This document shows, piece after piece, positions 21,926 to 33,152 of a stretch of 64,000 nt of DNA; position 1 is the first letter of the stretch, and the number at the start of each line of letters is the position of its first letter. The notes beneath the pieces are model-generated. The model did no database searches, had not been told where the DNA came from, and saw nothing but the letters and a program-made list of their open reading frames with translations. Origin of the DNA: Phoma sp. XZ068 (Eukaryota; Ascomycota; Dothideomycetes; Pleosporales; Didymellaceae); NCBI GenBank assembly GCA_004835665.1, contig RBKR01000012.1, forward strand, positions 806,001 through 870,000, read 5' to 3'. The position numbers and the translations under genes are program-made.

Positions 21926-23162
21926 ATGATCACCACCTATCTCTTTCTCGTTGCAGCTGCACTTTTCCCCAATGCGATGGCAGCAATGTCTTTCAACAGC
22001 ACCACCGATAGTGTGCATAGCTCCTCTTAGCGGCTCCTACAGTGTCCACCAACGATATAATTTCTACGCCATACTCCTTTTCGTGGTTTTCTGGCAAAAA
22101 AAGACGGCTCTTGTGCAAGGAGCCGCGGGTGCGGTCATGGTGTTCTCGGGGGTTACTGCTGTGCACGCATTCGCCATGGCCTGCTTCACCACCAAGCACC
22201 GGGCAGTAATCGACATGGATATAGTCGGCGCTTGGGCGATACTTGGACCAACGACAGCGTTTTTCTCCTTGATGCTGCAATGGTCGACAGTTTTGAGGAA
22301 GTCCAAAGCAAGGCCCGTAGTTCAAGTATGGGGTCTTCTAGTCTCAGTCGGTACGATTTGCTCAACTGTCAGCATTTGGCGCCAGTACGACGTGTCCTAT
22401 CCATGCGTTGAAATGGACACCAATTCCACTTTGACTGTCGTACCTTCTGGGCTGTCAGGGTTCAACGGGCGGTTCAACTGCACGCCAGCATGCTTCGAAT
22501 TACAGCATTTCTTTAGGAGCTCGTCGGAGCTGCTTATCATCAATATGGACCGTGTCTTCGATGAATCATTTGACGGTATTTCCGTCTGGCCAGGCATGCT
22601 GGTCACAATCGCTGGCATTCTTAGCCTGTTTGCTTGCCTATCAGAGGACTCGAACAAAACACCGTTACAAATTGAGGTGGAAAGGACACGCCGGGAGTTC
22701 GAACTTCGTGTGCAACGCGAAATACGTCGCCATGGCAGACAGGCACCTTTAGATACGTTCCGGATGCGACGCCTTCAACCCAAGAACTCAAACTACTTCA
22801 AGTTGCTCCAGGCCGCTTTTGCGTATGGAAGTCCACTTATCTGCACCGTTGCTATCGTGTGCAATGAGATTTATTTTCTTCATCCACCTACCTTACCCTT
22901 GGGGGAGATTCCGAATGCTGTTGGGCAATGGGGCGCTTTGGTATCTACAGCTCTCGTGCTTATCTCGACATTGGTCAATGTAGCTGGAGCAGATGGCGAC
23001 GCAGTCACCGCGCCTGCAACAGCTGCAGTTGCACACGATGCTGGCATACCTCTGACTTTGTTGAGTCCTCAAGAGCCTCATAGGACTTCTATCGATCGAC
23101 CAGAAGATAGGGGCCAGCAAAATCAGGAGAGAACGGGAGTACCTGAAGGAGTGTCACCGTGA
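21926..23162 (+). CDS. Multi-spanning membrane protein, orphan family; 5' end broken or misassigned
   Basis: Unrecognised by name. The main frame is open from 21972 to 23162 (396 residues from MRWQQCLSTA). It carries about six hydrophobic spans and starts its conserved-looking part at CIAPLSGSYSVHQRYNFYA. A hydrophilic, probably extracellular, loop holds several Cys and N-glycosylation sites (YPCVEMDTNST, RFNCTPACFE). A basic cytoplasmic region follows (QIEVERTRREFELRVQREIRR), and the tail is hydrophilic. A good signal peptide (MITTYLFLVAAALFPNAMA) starts at 21926 in a different frame that stops at 22030. The body therefore either starts at the internal ATG or has lost frame near 22000-22012. 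No intron with usable ends reconciles the two frames. Confidence 0.6.
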
Positions 23163-25096
23163 ACTGAACATAACGCTGGAAACCCGGCAGCGCAAGTTAA
23201 CGACAATGTTGAAGACGAACATCTAGCTGTTCCGGAAACAATGCATCTCAGGCATCGCCGGGCAACAACGAACAATATCCTTCGAGCCGATCTTCGATAA
23301 CTTATCATTGGCCTAAGGGTGACTTGACTTTACTCCCATGGAGGAATGAATTGTTCAAAGGGTCTGTCTTGTGTTTTAGCAACTATTTCACGACGTTGAA
23401 TGACGTTTCGAATGCTTCATGAGTTGGCTAGCTTATGACAATTTTTCCTAGTAGACAATGTACCCATGCGAGCGCTGTCTTGGCCAATACTGAGGCTGAC
23501 GAAACTCAGCCAAGCCACCAGCAAATCGTGCCGATGCGGCTGAACCTTGAAAAAAGTGAAAGGCCCGACTCAGAACGTGAGTTGGCGGCGACGCTCCGCT
23601 CCCGTTGATCAGTGGATAGACGCTGCGACACCTCGTTTGAGTGGTGCGTGTTGTTGTCTTTGCAGGAGAGACCCAGACTGCTAGCTGATTGTGATTTTCA
23701 GTTATAGAGTGCATGATGACGTCAACTCCACAATTCGGGATCACGACGGACAGATGCATGTTTCAATGTACCTGTGCTGCAGTGAAAGGGGGTATGCCAT
23801 GGTTTGCGAGAAATCGATAAATGCGTGGCTGAGCTGCAGTGGTGGAGATGTGGAGATTCAGCCTCACGTCACGCAAAATCAAGATGGCTGGTGACGGTGT
23901 GTGTTAGTCTGTTATATACAGGGTGTCATGCCGACGATCATAAAGGGAAGTGGTGACATGGCTATTAAGTGAGATCATGGAGTTGCAGCAAGCACACCTT
24001 CCTTCCGCGTAGTCCGTGAAAGACGTTCAACAGGTTTTCAGGCTTGGCGCGCGGATAGCGGAAGGTGCAGACGATCTTCTTGCATATGCAGGACTTTGCT
24101 AGTGATCACAGCTGGGGAGGTTGGATGATGCTGTGACCGGGTGCTGTTGATGTCGATGTTACTCTGGTGTAAATAGGAGGCTGATAAGACCATTAGATAC
24201 CGCGTGCGAGGCTGGTGATGGGCCCAGACTGTGAATGGCAGTTGAACGTTTTAGTCTCCATTTGGCAGAGTGGAGCGCAACTGCCCAAGGGATGCTGTGG
24301 GGAAGGTGATGCGCAGAGTCGAGATCAAGCTTTCAGGCCTTCTATTCTTGCTGCGTGGGAGGCGAGACAATAAACAAGTCGCTTGCCGGTTTGCTTAGCT
24401 TCCACAGTGTTCCTAGCTTCCACGACGCTCCGGATACGGTGTCTGCGCCTTCAATCGTCATTGATGCTGACATGGAAAAATCACCGTTCGTCTTCAAAGG
24501 GCATTTTCTCAGTGCGTGCGAGTGGCAGAGGATAGACAACGGCGGCAAGATGCAATATGAGACCCATGCTCGAGGACCCGTTCAAGCTTTAACCTCTGTG
24601 TGTAGATCTGCGTTTCCGAAATTAGAAGCCCGTGCACGCTCGTTCTCTCTTCATTCGCTGTCGCACAATCTGACGATGCCGCATTGGAGCTGACGCGTTG
24701 CCTGTTCCCCATGGTAATCCCCTCAGGTGCGAGAGCCCACATGTCTCCAGAACACGCGTTTCAGTATGCGCGCACCAGTCAATCGCTGTCGCGAATGCCC
24801 TGCTCAGCGCCTCAATTGCCATGACGTTGTCTACGGGAGTGGAGCCGCCGATGTCTTCCGCCGCTTCCACTCAACAAACATGCGACGGCCCAAGCCTGCG
24901 CCATGCGTCACTTCCTGTGGGCGATACTGCTAGCCTGCCATGGTGCTTGTTATTAGACTTTCCCTTTTCTCGCCAACCCCGTCCACTCGCTGCAAACAAA
25001 AACAGTCCTGTCGCTCCTGAGCCGTTTTCCTTGTCCGCAGTTTTTAGCAGTTGTTATTAACGGTAGCTGTTGTGCACATTCTAACAGCTATTCACC
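23163..25096. other. Long intergenic stretch, no gene seen
   Basis: About 1.9 kb without a convincing frame. A CRE-type TGACGTCA lies at 23717-23724, far from either neighbour. The 3' end holds the promoter of the GH79 gene. Confidence 0.5.
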
Positions 25097-26895
25097 ATGG
25101 TGCGTTCGTTATCTGGCGCTGCCGGCCTGCGGAACCTCGCCCTGCCGCTACTTTCGCTATCACAACGCGCACTGGCGCAATCATCGATATCGCTGTCGCC
25201 GTCCTCCAATGCACCCAGTGGCGCTTCAGAGTACCTCGATGCCTCATTTGCAGGCTTTGGCATCGAGCCCTCGAACCTGTTCTCCTTTACCGGCGGCGAC
25301 ACACCCAATGTACTCACTATCAAGCTCCTGCAGAACCTCGCAGACTACTCGGGCGCGCCACCACACATTCGATTAGGAGGCAACACACAAGACTACATGC
25401 TCTATGAAGCCGACTACACAGATATCGCCTGGAAAAAGAACCCCAGCTCGACGGCGCAGGGCAACGTGGCTGCAGACTCGATGATCATTGGGCCAGGGTA
25501 CTTTGAGGCATTGAACCGCTTTCCCAAGGACACGCCCGTCACATATGGCCTCAATCTGGCGTACATGGAGAGTGATTGGGAGGACCGCATCGTGGCTGCT
25601 GCCCAGGGTGCCGTCACGGGCATGACCAACGTCAAGTTGTACTCGTTCGAGGTTGGCAACGAACCCGACCTCTGGCTCCAGAACACTTTCCGCACCGCCC
25701 CTTGGACCGGCGAAGTGTACACAACCCAGTTCCTCGACCGCGCCGAAGCCGTTTACAAACGTGTGCTGCAGCCAGCGGGCCTGCCGTCGTCCTTCTTCGA
25801 GCCTCCTGCGACCGCTTCCACCATCGGCACGACCTTCGAAATCTCGCAATTGGTCAGCGATGGTATGATGGAGGGCAGGAACGGTGACAACTACGTGACG
25901 GTTTGGAACCAGCACGACTACTTCTATTGTAAGTCGTCACTGCTCGACCATGACACAAACAGACATGCTAACCCTCTACAGTCATTGGCGTCACAAAGAC
26001 ACCCATGACCCTAAACGACCTCATGCAATTCGACCAAACAAACACTCAGTTCGCATACTGGGAGAAGCAAGTCAAGATTGGTCTCAAGACCGGCTTGCCC
26101 TATGTCCTCCGTGAGATGAGCTCGATCGGGCCCATCGGTATGCCTGGCGTCTCTGATGCCTTCGGTGCTGCGCTCTGGACCCTCAACTTCTTCCTTTACG
26201 CCGCATCCCTCGACATCTCGTCCGTACAGATGCACATGACCGACAACTCCAATGCTAGCGCGTGGCAACCTATTCCCCAGTATGGCCGCGAGCCTTTCAT
26301 TCGAACCCTTTATTACGCCCACGCCGCTATGGCTCAAATTGTCGGAAATGGCAACGGAACCACCCAGATTGCCAGCATGAGCACCAGCAACGTTGGCTCT
26401 TCATACGATGGTCGCATTCGCGCTTATTCTATGTATGCGCACGACAACCTGCAGGCTGTTGTCCTCCTCAACGGCAAGCAAGCCAACGAGTCTCTGTCCG
26501 ATAAGGGCAGCTTCACATTTAACGTCAACTTTGGCTCTTCCAACGCCAACAAGGACGTCTACCTGTCCTACCTGACCGCCGACGGTGCCGACTCCCAGAC
26601 GGGAGCCACCTGGAACGGCATGACCTATTCTGACACCACCGGCGAGGGAAGTGTCGTCGACACCACTCTCCACACCATCACTCTCGACGGCTCTGGCAAG
26701 GCCGCCATCCCCGTACGCGACTCGCAAGCCGTTGTAGCCAATATCGGCTGGCAATTAGGCAGCACTGCAGTTCTGAAGGGTGATGGAAGCACAGCGAGAA
26801 AGAGTAATGCTGGTCTCCGCAACACTCCCACTACCTTCACAGCCGTGTGCGCAATGATCGCCACCACCTTTGGTCTCTTGGCTTTCAGTGTCTAA
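25097..26895 (+). CDS. GH79 glycoside hydrolase (beta-glucuronidase-type), secreted, likely GPI-anchored
   Basis: Likely cleaves glucuronic-acid or related residues from plant or fungal proteoglycans outside the cell. Exons 25097-25928 and 25982-26895 give 581 residues. The intron contains GCTAAC before its CAG and the splice restores HDYFYFIGV. Residues 1-27 form a signal peptide. The barrel contains HIRLGGNTQDY, FEVGNEPDLWL with the probable acid/base Glu189, and LREMSSIG with Glu322 as the candidate nucleophile. A C-terminal beta domain follows from about 390. The last 25 residues form a hydrophobic tail (TAVCAMIATTFGLLAFSV) after a Ser/Thr-rich stretch, as in GPI-anchored proteins. The exact substrate is not determined. 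Confidence 0.88.
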
Positions 26896-27230
26896 ACCTA
26901 GACACTTAATTCGAGATCGACTATTTTCCTTTGTTATTGCATGACTGGGTACAGGCTATACAGCATATGACGGCGTTGCATTGGGAAGCATTTTCGTCTC
27001 TTCTTACTTTGTTATGCTCCAGTTGGAGATAGTCACGACAAAACTGTCCTTTTCGTTTAGCGTCTGGATACACGCCTATGGTGTTGTGTATGTATTGGAT
27101 TGGCGTACATGGCTCTAGACATTTATACAGAATAACAACATGTTCATACTCTAATTACTGTTCAGCATGTCGTGAAGTTGCATTTACAAATTTCTGAAGA
27201 AAGGTCGTGTCGTTTGTATATGATCGAAAA
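26896..27230. other. Convergent 3' flanks
   Basis: About 335 AT-leaning bases between the convergent GH79 and VWA genes. Only untranslated or terminator sequence is expected; nothing specific was seen. Confidence 0.5.
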
Positions 27231-30200
27231 TCAAAGTGTTCCTTGACTTGTCTCCCCAATCAACTCCCAGATGATCTTACCCTGTAGCTTGTTTTTCTCA
27301 AAATTGTGCTGATAAAGTGCAACATCCTCACCACTATTACCCCCACGTCTCAGCGCCGCCGCAAGAACCTCAAAGAAACTCGGAAGCAACGCCTCAGTAT
27401 CGCTCTTAATCTCCGCGCTGAAAATATCGCCTCGGCCCTCGACACAAAGTCTTCTGCACACACTCTCGATGAACTCCGTCCGAGCGGCCCCTCCTGTAAC
27501 AATGTCCCGTCGTGCATCTTGCGTCCGCTCAGCCCACTCCCTCACAATGCTCATGTGCACGTTCGAATGTATAGATGTAGGTGGTTGGCCTGCGGCTGCG
27601 CGCTCGGGGAGTCCTGTGTAGGAACTTTCGAAGCGCCCGCGGATACCGAAGACATGGACGAGGTGCTTTGTGCGCGCCTGCCGGACGGCTTCTACGAAGT
27701 CGCTGGTGACCGCCTGAGGGTTTAGAGTCGTCACATCGTAGAAGGGCTGCGCGCAGCAGGGAGCGCCGCAGCGGAGGACAGATGCGCCGAAAGGGTTTGC
27801 GAAGGGGATGAGTGTTTTGTGGGATGCTGCTTGGACAGGGTTGATGAGGGCTGCAGTATGTTTGGCGAAGATGGAGAGGAGGATGTTCAGATGCTCTGAG
27901 GTAGGGACGCAGAGGTTTGAGTCCACGACTGCGGGAGCGAGATGCTCGTCGTGGCTGATGCGGGTGAAGAAGGTTTGAGCTGTGCAGTGGCCGCGTTGGG
28001 TGAAGAGGAGCCAGAAGAGGAGGATTTGGACCTTGTGCATGGTCGTTTTGTCAGTTTTACTGGGTATATCTGGCAGGCATACGGATAGGCGCTGCTCGAA
28101 GCTTTCGACGTCTTCGAGCACAGAATTCTCGCCATGATCCATGGGCACCAAAGGTCCGTTAAATTCTCGGTAAATGACCTCGAGGTACTTCTGCTTCCAT
28201 TGCTCACGGCTGTTGTCAGCTCTCTGCTGGAGTGCAGCCTGAAGGTCAGCAAGATACTTCGAAGCAATCGAGTGGAGCATCTTCGCGGATTGCAATCGAC
28301 TGACTGTGTCACTCGAGAACGCGCCCGTATGCTGGCCAAGGTCAAGTAGGTTGTTGAAGCCAGCCATTGGGTAGGTGACAGCGAAGCTTGCAAGTCCACT
28401 GTGCTCAAAATCCTTCGCTGCCCATGACAGCGCTTGCGGAAATTTGACCCATTCTCCAGATTCACTGAATGTCTCGCGGGTATACGTGTGCTGGAGAAGC
28501 TGATCAAGCATCCATTGGAAAGTCTTTCGGCGCTGTGTAGCTTCGTGCTGCTCATCAGGAGATGTGTGAGAGTTATCCATTCCAGCTCCTGCCCATGATT
28601 TCGTTTGCATGATCTTCTGCAGTATGGACATAAACAACTGCGAAACTCCTGCAGCTCCAGTTGCCAATCTTGCCGTCAAGGCCGAGTAAAGCTGGTCGTT
28701 GATGTACTTCTTGTTGCTCCCATCGTACTCAACAGCTGGAATGATAGCTGTCAACCGTTCCTTGTAGATGGACATGTTGTCAGGTCCGAGCAGGGCGCAT
28801 TGAAAGCAGATGTTTTGGCTGGAGACCAGATTGACGTTCTTCATAGATGCTCCTGCAGCTAGGGGAAAGTTGAGCGCAAAGTCGCATGTGTTGTCCTCCT
28901 TGTTCCCAGAATCAGCCTCCTTGAAGCAAATAGACATAACCTCTTCATTGCCACAGCAGACAAGACAGTAGCCTTTGTACGAGGGCGCTTCTAGATCCAG
29001 CTTGGCAATATCAACCGTGGAAGTGGATTCGACAACTTCGGCTCGCCGAGCTCTGTTGCTCCTACGACCAATAATTTCTGCGCTGTAGCTGGCAGCCGCA
29101 ATGGATGCGAGTGACCTGAGTGCTGCATCCACAAGCTGATTTCGTTTTCTCAGAGCTTGCTCGATCGCTGAGCCCGCAAGATCGGCGATTGTTTTCTGGT
29201 AATCTCGACGATTCCCAGCATGTGCTTCCCGTAGCTGTTCCTGAAGGTTCCTACGGTCTTCGCCGCTTGTTGTCGTGTCAGCCATTCTAGCAATAATTGC
29301 TGCCGCGCCGTTTCGGTCTTCGAACTTTGGTGCCACCTGCTCAACTTTCTGCGCTTGAACGAACGCCCGTAGCTCGGGGATGCGCCTTCGAGTCTTGCAG
29401 GCAACCGCAAGAGCATCGAAGGCCTCATCGGCCAGTAGGTTCATCGCATCCGTTTCTGAAAGTAATCCGGAAACGAGGAGGGAATCGAGGTCGACCTTCA
29501 CAGGGCCACCATATTGCTCCTCCCATACTGAACCGAGGCTGATTCCGCCTGTATCTTTCGCTCGCGTCTCTGATGTGGCAACCTTAACGCTATTCTTTTG
29601 ACAATGCAAGAAGAAGTCACTCTCACTCGCAAAAACCGGCAAGTCATTCCAACTAGTCAGATCTTGTGCTGATGTAGATCCACTCAACTCTGCGAAACAT
29701 CCCTTCCCTGCGACAACGTATATCTTGCCTGTCTGTGTCTCCTTGAAGAGAATCAAGGTGTCGTGCGAACTGGCGAAGAAAGATATGCCGACACTGATGT
29801 TCGCTGTCCCGGGTGAGCTACCGCGTGATCCAGTAATGAGGAACACGAGCGGCACGTTGAGGATCCCAGCGTCGAAAGCCAAGTTCGCAAGTTGATGGAC
29901 ATCGCCCTCGTAGATCTCTCCATCAGTGAGCAAGAACCACACATCCGCCTTTCTGATGGTGGTCAAAGCTGCAGAGTTTCTGAGAATGTCGCTAGGATAC
30001 GTGCCGCCATGATTTGAGCGCCAGTCTACAGAGCTGAATCGATAGGTAGGGTTGTCGCATTTCGAGCCCCATAGGGATATTGTGTCCGCCACATTGGCAT
30101 GGCTGTCCTGAAAAGCATCGACAAAAGCGCGCTCTTTACGAAGCACAGCACCCGCCGTAGATCCAGAGTCATCAACTGCAAAATACTTGCGGCATTTCAA

Positions 30201-30263
30201 GAGTGGCGTGAACTCGATCTTGCTATCTTCATCACTCGAAGGGGCAATCTGCCAGGGTGCCAT
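27231..30263 (-). CDS. Large VWA-domain protein with complete MIDAS, unknown role
   Basis: An intronless gene of 1010 residues that I cannot name. The N-terminus is a von Willebrand A-type fold with a full metal-ion site: DxSxS at 31-35 (DDSGS), Thr88 (GGTYPSDIL) and Asp114 (LLTDGEIYEGD). The strand after it ends in PLVFLITG. A basic, helical linker (about 340-410) leads to a cysteine-rich segment near 425-490 (GYCLVCCGNEEV, NICFQCALLG) that could bind zinc. The remaining 500 residues look alpha-helical. Intracellular VWA proteins with intact MIDAS usually scaffold complexes such as transcription, proteasome or AAA-ATPase partners. No partner is evident nearby. No signal peptide is seen, so it is probably cytosolic or nuclear. 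Confidence 0.8.
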   Translation of the reverse strand: MAPWQIAPSSDEDSKIEFTPLLKCRKYFAVDDSGSTAGAVLRKERAFVDAFQDSHANVADTISLWGSKCDNPTYRFSSVDWRSNHGGTYPSDILRNSAALTTIRKADVWFLLTDGEIYEGDVHQLANLAFDAGILNVPLVFLITGSRGSSPGTANISVGISFFASSHDTLILFKETQTGKIYVVAGKGCFAELSGSTSAQDLTSWNDLPVFASESDFFLHCQKNSVKVATSETRAKDTGGISLGSVWEEQYGGPVKVDLDSLLVSGLLSETDAMNLLADEAFDALAVACKTRRRIPELRAFVQAQKVEQVAPKFEDRNGAAAIIARMADTTTSGEDRRNLQEQLREAHAGNRRDYQKTIADLAGSAIEQALRKRNQLVDAALRSLASIAAASYSAEIIGRRSNRARRAEVVESTSTVDIAKLDLEAPSYKGYCLVCCGNEEVMSICFKEADSGNKEDNTCDFALNFPLAAGASMKNVNLVSSQNICFQCALLGPDNMSIYKERLTAIIPAVEYDGSNKKYINDQLYSALTARLATGAAGVSQLFMSILQKIMQTKSWAGAGMDNSHTSPDEQHEATQRRKTFQWMLDQLLQHTYTRETFSESGEWVKFPQALSWAAKDFEHSGLASFAVTYPMAGFNNLLDLGQHTGAFSSDTVSRLQSAKMLHSIASKYLADLQAALQQRADNSREQWKQKYLEVIYREFNGPLVPMDHGENSVLEDVESFEQRLSVCLPDIPSKTDKTTMHKVQILLFWLLFTQRGHCTAQTFFTRISHDEHLAPAVVDSNLCVPTSEHLNILLSIFAKHTAALINPVQAASHKTLIPFANPFGASVLRCGAPCCAQPFYDVTTLNPQAVTSDFVEAVRQARTKHLVHVFGIRGRFESSYTGLPERAAAGQPPTSIHSNVHMSIVREWAERTQDARRDIVTGGAARTEFIESVCRRLCVEGRGDIFSAEIKSDTEALLPSFFEVLAAALRRGGNSGEDVALYQHNFEKNKLQGKIIWELIGETSQGTL

Positions 30264-31219
30264 GATAGTGTTGCCGCTGGATCTTTGAGTTTGATGCGCG
30301 AATGCGAAAGCCGAAGTTATAGTAGCAGGTGATCAAAGGTCGGTGCTAGGTATTCTGGGAGGTTACGGCCCGTGAGGAAGGAAAAAAATGACGACCAAAG
30401 AGGACGATCCGAGGCTTGAGATGTTGCCAACGGCGGCTGCTCAATTTGAGAAGCTGATGGTGGCTTGACTGAAGCGACAAATATTCTCTTTAATACACCC
30501 AGGAAGCATAGCGCTTTGACTCAGCTTCAGCGCAACCTGGGATGGGGGCCTGATAGAAGTGCATCGGTTACCAGGCGTCAGCCTATGGCCTTTCCATTTA
30601 CGGTTAGGTCAGAAAGATGTTGCTGTACACCGTGCCTTGCTGCTGCAAGCCTCCTCGTATGAGGAGGAAAAAGGGGCGGGATGGCCATGTGCAGCATCTT
30701 CATTGTGGTGTCGCGGTGTTGTTGAAGTCACAGTAGGCACAGTGGGGAAGGGCGGAGTAGTACGAACATGCTAGCTGCTGGATGCCTACACATCCCGCGT
30801 CGCCCTTTCCCTTTGGGGTTGCGACTCGCTCAGACAATTCCAGCCAAGGTGTAGCATACCAGTTTGTACACTAACAAAAAGATAATTCGGAGTGCGAATC
30901 AGGGATCGCGTAAGAAGTCTTTATATGTTGATTGTGGCCATGGGGTGTGGGATCGGATACTTATCCCACAGAGATCCTGACGTCGCAAAATCTCAAAGTC
31001 AGACGCCAACGACAATTTCGACATAAAGCGGACATGCTGAAACGGCGAAATCCTTTTGGGGCATTATAGTCTTGTTTCTCATTTTCTACACGTGATACCA
31101 CAACATCCCCGAATACTTAAGGCGAAATGCAGCATCATCTTCATTATTGCCATCATCAACAATCAAGCTTTCGTATAAGCGCTACCACTTCCACTGAGAA
31201 TGAGTATGCCAGGTAACCC
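30264..31219. other. Intergenic, no gene seen
   Basis: About 950 bases upstream of the VWA gene and downstream of the M28 peptidase gene. Short frames only. Confidence 0.5.
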
Positions 31220-32752
31220 TTAGACCTCTTGACCACAGGTCAACAAGTGCCTCTCGCCGTCCGCAGGGACTGTCCAAGGAAGTTCGATACCCCCCAAACT
31301 CCTCGTCGTCAACATGGTGGCATTGACGGGGCTTTTAGGAATTATTTCATGTCCCTTTGTAGCGAGGATAGAGAGAACATGGGCGGCGGCCTTGGCGTTA
31401 GTGGTAAGAGTTTGCGGGTTTGGGTTGTCAATTGTATCGCACGCTTGGTGGTAGCAAGGATCTTGTTCAACGCCTGTTCCGGTGTGTAGACCTCCCACAG
31501 GCTTTCCGATGTTCATGAAAGACTGGTAGTCACTGCCACCAGTGAATCGAGCAGCGGTCACGTTAATACCCTTCTTAGTGAAGTCTTCGACAAAGAGCTT
31601 CTCGATCGCAGCGGAACCCGGGGCACCCGTGAGATTGAAGCTGCTGCCATCTCCATCGAAAACGCCGAAGTAGCCGCGAGAGACCATGTCGAAGTTGAGG
31701 TATGTGAGAATATTGTCAGCCTCAGTAGCGTTGAGGTTCTGAGTGTAGTATTTCGATCCGAGCAATCCATTCTCTTCGGCGCCCCACCAGGCAAAGCGAA
31801 CCTTGTTGTTGACTCCAAAGCTCTCGAGAGCTTTACTGATCTCAAGGATGAGAGTCGTGCCTGAGCCATCGTCATTGATGCCTGCACCTGCCTGCACACT
31901 ATCGAGATGAGCACCCAGCATGATGACGTTGGTAGGGTCACCGCCCTTGGTCTCAGTGAAAACATTTTGTGTGATCCTAGTCTCGACGATCTGCGTTTGC
32001 TGGAAGTATGCTTCTATCGCTTCACCCGCGTTGAGGCGTGCTACAAGTGCCTCGCCGTCGACCTTGTTGATATAACCTGCAGGACGGTACGCCTCAGGGT
32101 TTGGCGCCGAAAGTGTACCACCTGTCACATTGCTCGTTACATCGCTGTAGATGATGACAGCGGAGGCTCCTGCAGCGACGGCAGGCTTGACACGGCCTGC
32201 TAGCGTAGTACCATCGGGGCAAGTTCCACGCTGTACAAGAACGATCTTGCCTGCAACATCTAAGTCGTTGTATGACTCTTTTGTGCATCCCTCAGGGCCA
32301 GAAGCACCAAGGGCGAGAGGCAGAGTCAATCCTTCTGGTGTCGTTGATGGAGAGTAAGACAGACCGACAACATGATACGATGTGTTGCTGACGCTAAACT
32401 TGATGGAATCAACCCGGTTGAACAGAGCAGGGAAGTCTTGGACCCATGTGCGGAAGTTCTTGGACTTTTCGGTTTGCGAAAGGATGTACTTGACGCTGGC
32501 TGCGTAACCTGGAAGGCCAAAGGCGCGGTTGCCACCGTTAGCTTTTGCAATGGAATCGAGAGCCTCGAGATTGCCCATGAGTCTAATGTATTGTCAGCCA
32601 TATGATGTTGATATTTGCCTGAAATTGACCTACTTCTTGGTTGTAATTTTCTCTTGGAGCTTCTTCGACGAAACTAGCGCCCTTCGGTCATCTACCGCTG
32701 CGGCAAGCGCCTGTGCTGTACATGACAGCAGTATAAGAGCGTTGAACTTCAT
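31220..32752 (-). CDS. Secreted M28 aminopeptidase (aminopeptidase Y / LAP2-like)
   Basis: Zinc exopeptidase that removes N-terminal residues from peptides, secreted or vacuolar. Exons 32752-32634 and 32582-31220 give 493 residues. Exon 1 carries a signal peptide (MKFNALILLSCTAQALA). Splicing restores KKLMGNLEALDSIAK. A PA insert domain spans about 130-225 (GKIVLVQRGTCPDGTTLAGR). Zinc ligands of the M28 fold are visible: the His of GAHLDS, the Asp of GINDDGSG, the Glu pair of WWGAEENGLLGS and the Asp of LNFDMVS. The loop PCYHQACDT supplies the last His and a disulphide. Several N-glycosylation sites are present. It lies next to the OPT peptide transporter on the same strand, a plausible digestion-and-uptake pair. 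Confidence 0.94.
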
Positions 32753-33152
32753 CTCGACGGTACGACTACTGTGAGTTGTTGTTCAGTGAGTTTGGAGAAG
32801 CGGCGATGGGGTGCCACCACCTCATATACCCATGGCCGGACGCTCGCTACCGTGAACGCGCACAACGCCATTCCATTCCACTGTAATCGGCGCATTTGGT
32901 GCTTCTTTGCGGTTGCTTTGTCGAGAGAGGCAGTTACCAAGGCTGCAGATCGTAGGCGCCAAGAGCGGACATTAACACCTTCCGAAGTGGTGAAAGCGCC
33001 GTCCTTGGCAACGGCTGCTTGACACTGCCACAACTTAAAGCGCTCCTTATCATGAGAAGCGATCAGATATTTGTTAGCTCAAGGTAATAAGTAAATGTGA
33101 GGGATTGGCCAAAGGGAAAACAAAGCATAGGTCAAATGTATTAGAGGTAATC
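32753..33152. other. Promoter region of the M28 peptidase gene
   Basis: About 400 bases between the peptidase start and the 3' end of the OPT gene. No specific motif was recognised. Confidence 0.4.

Noticed and set aside
24355..24693. 112-codon plus-strand frame in the 23-25 kb gap
   Set aside because: No recognisable pattern and overlapping frames of similar length on the other strand.
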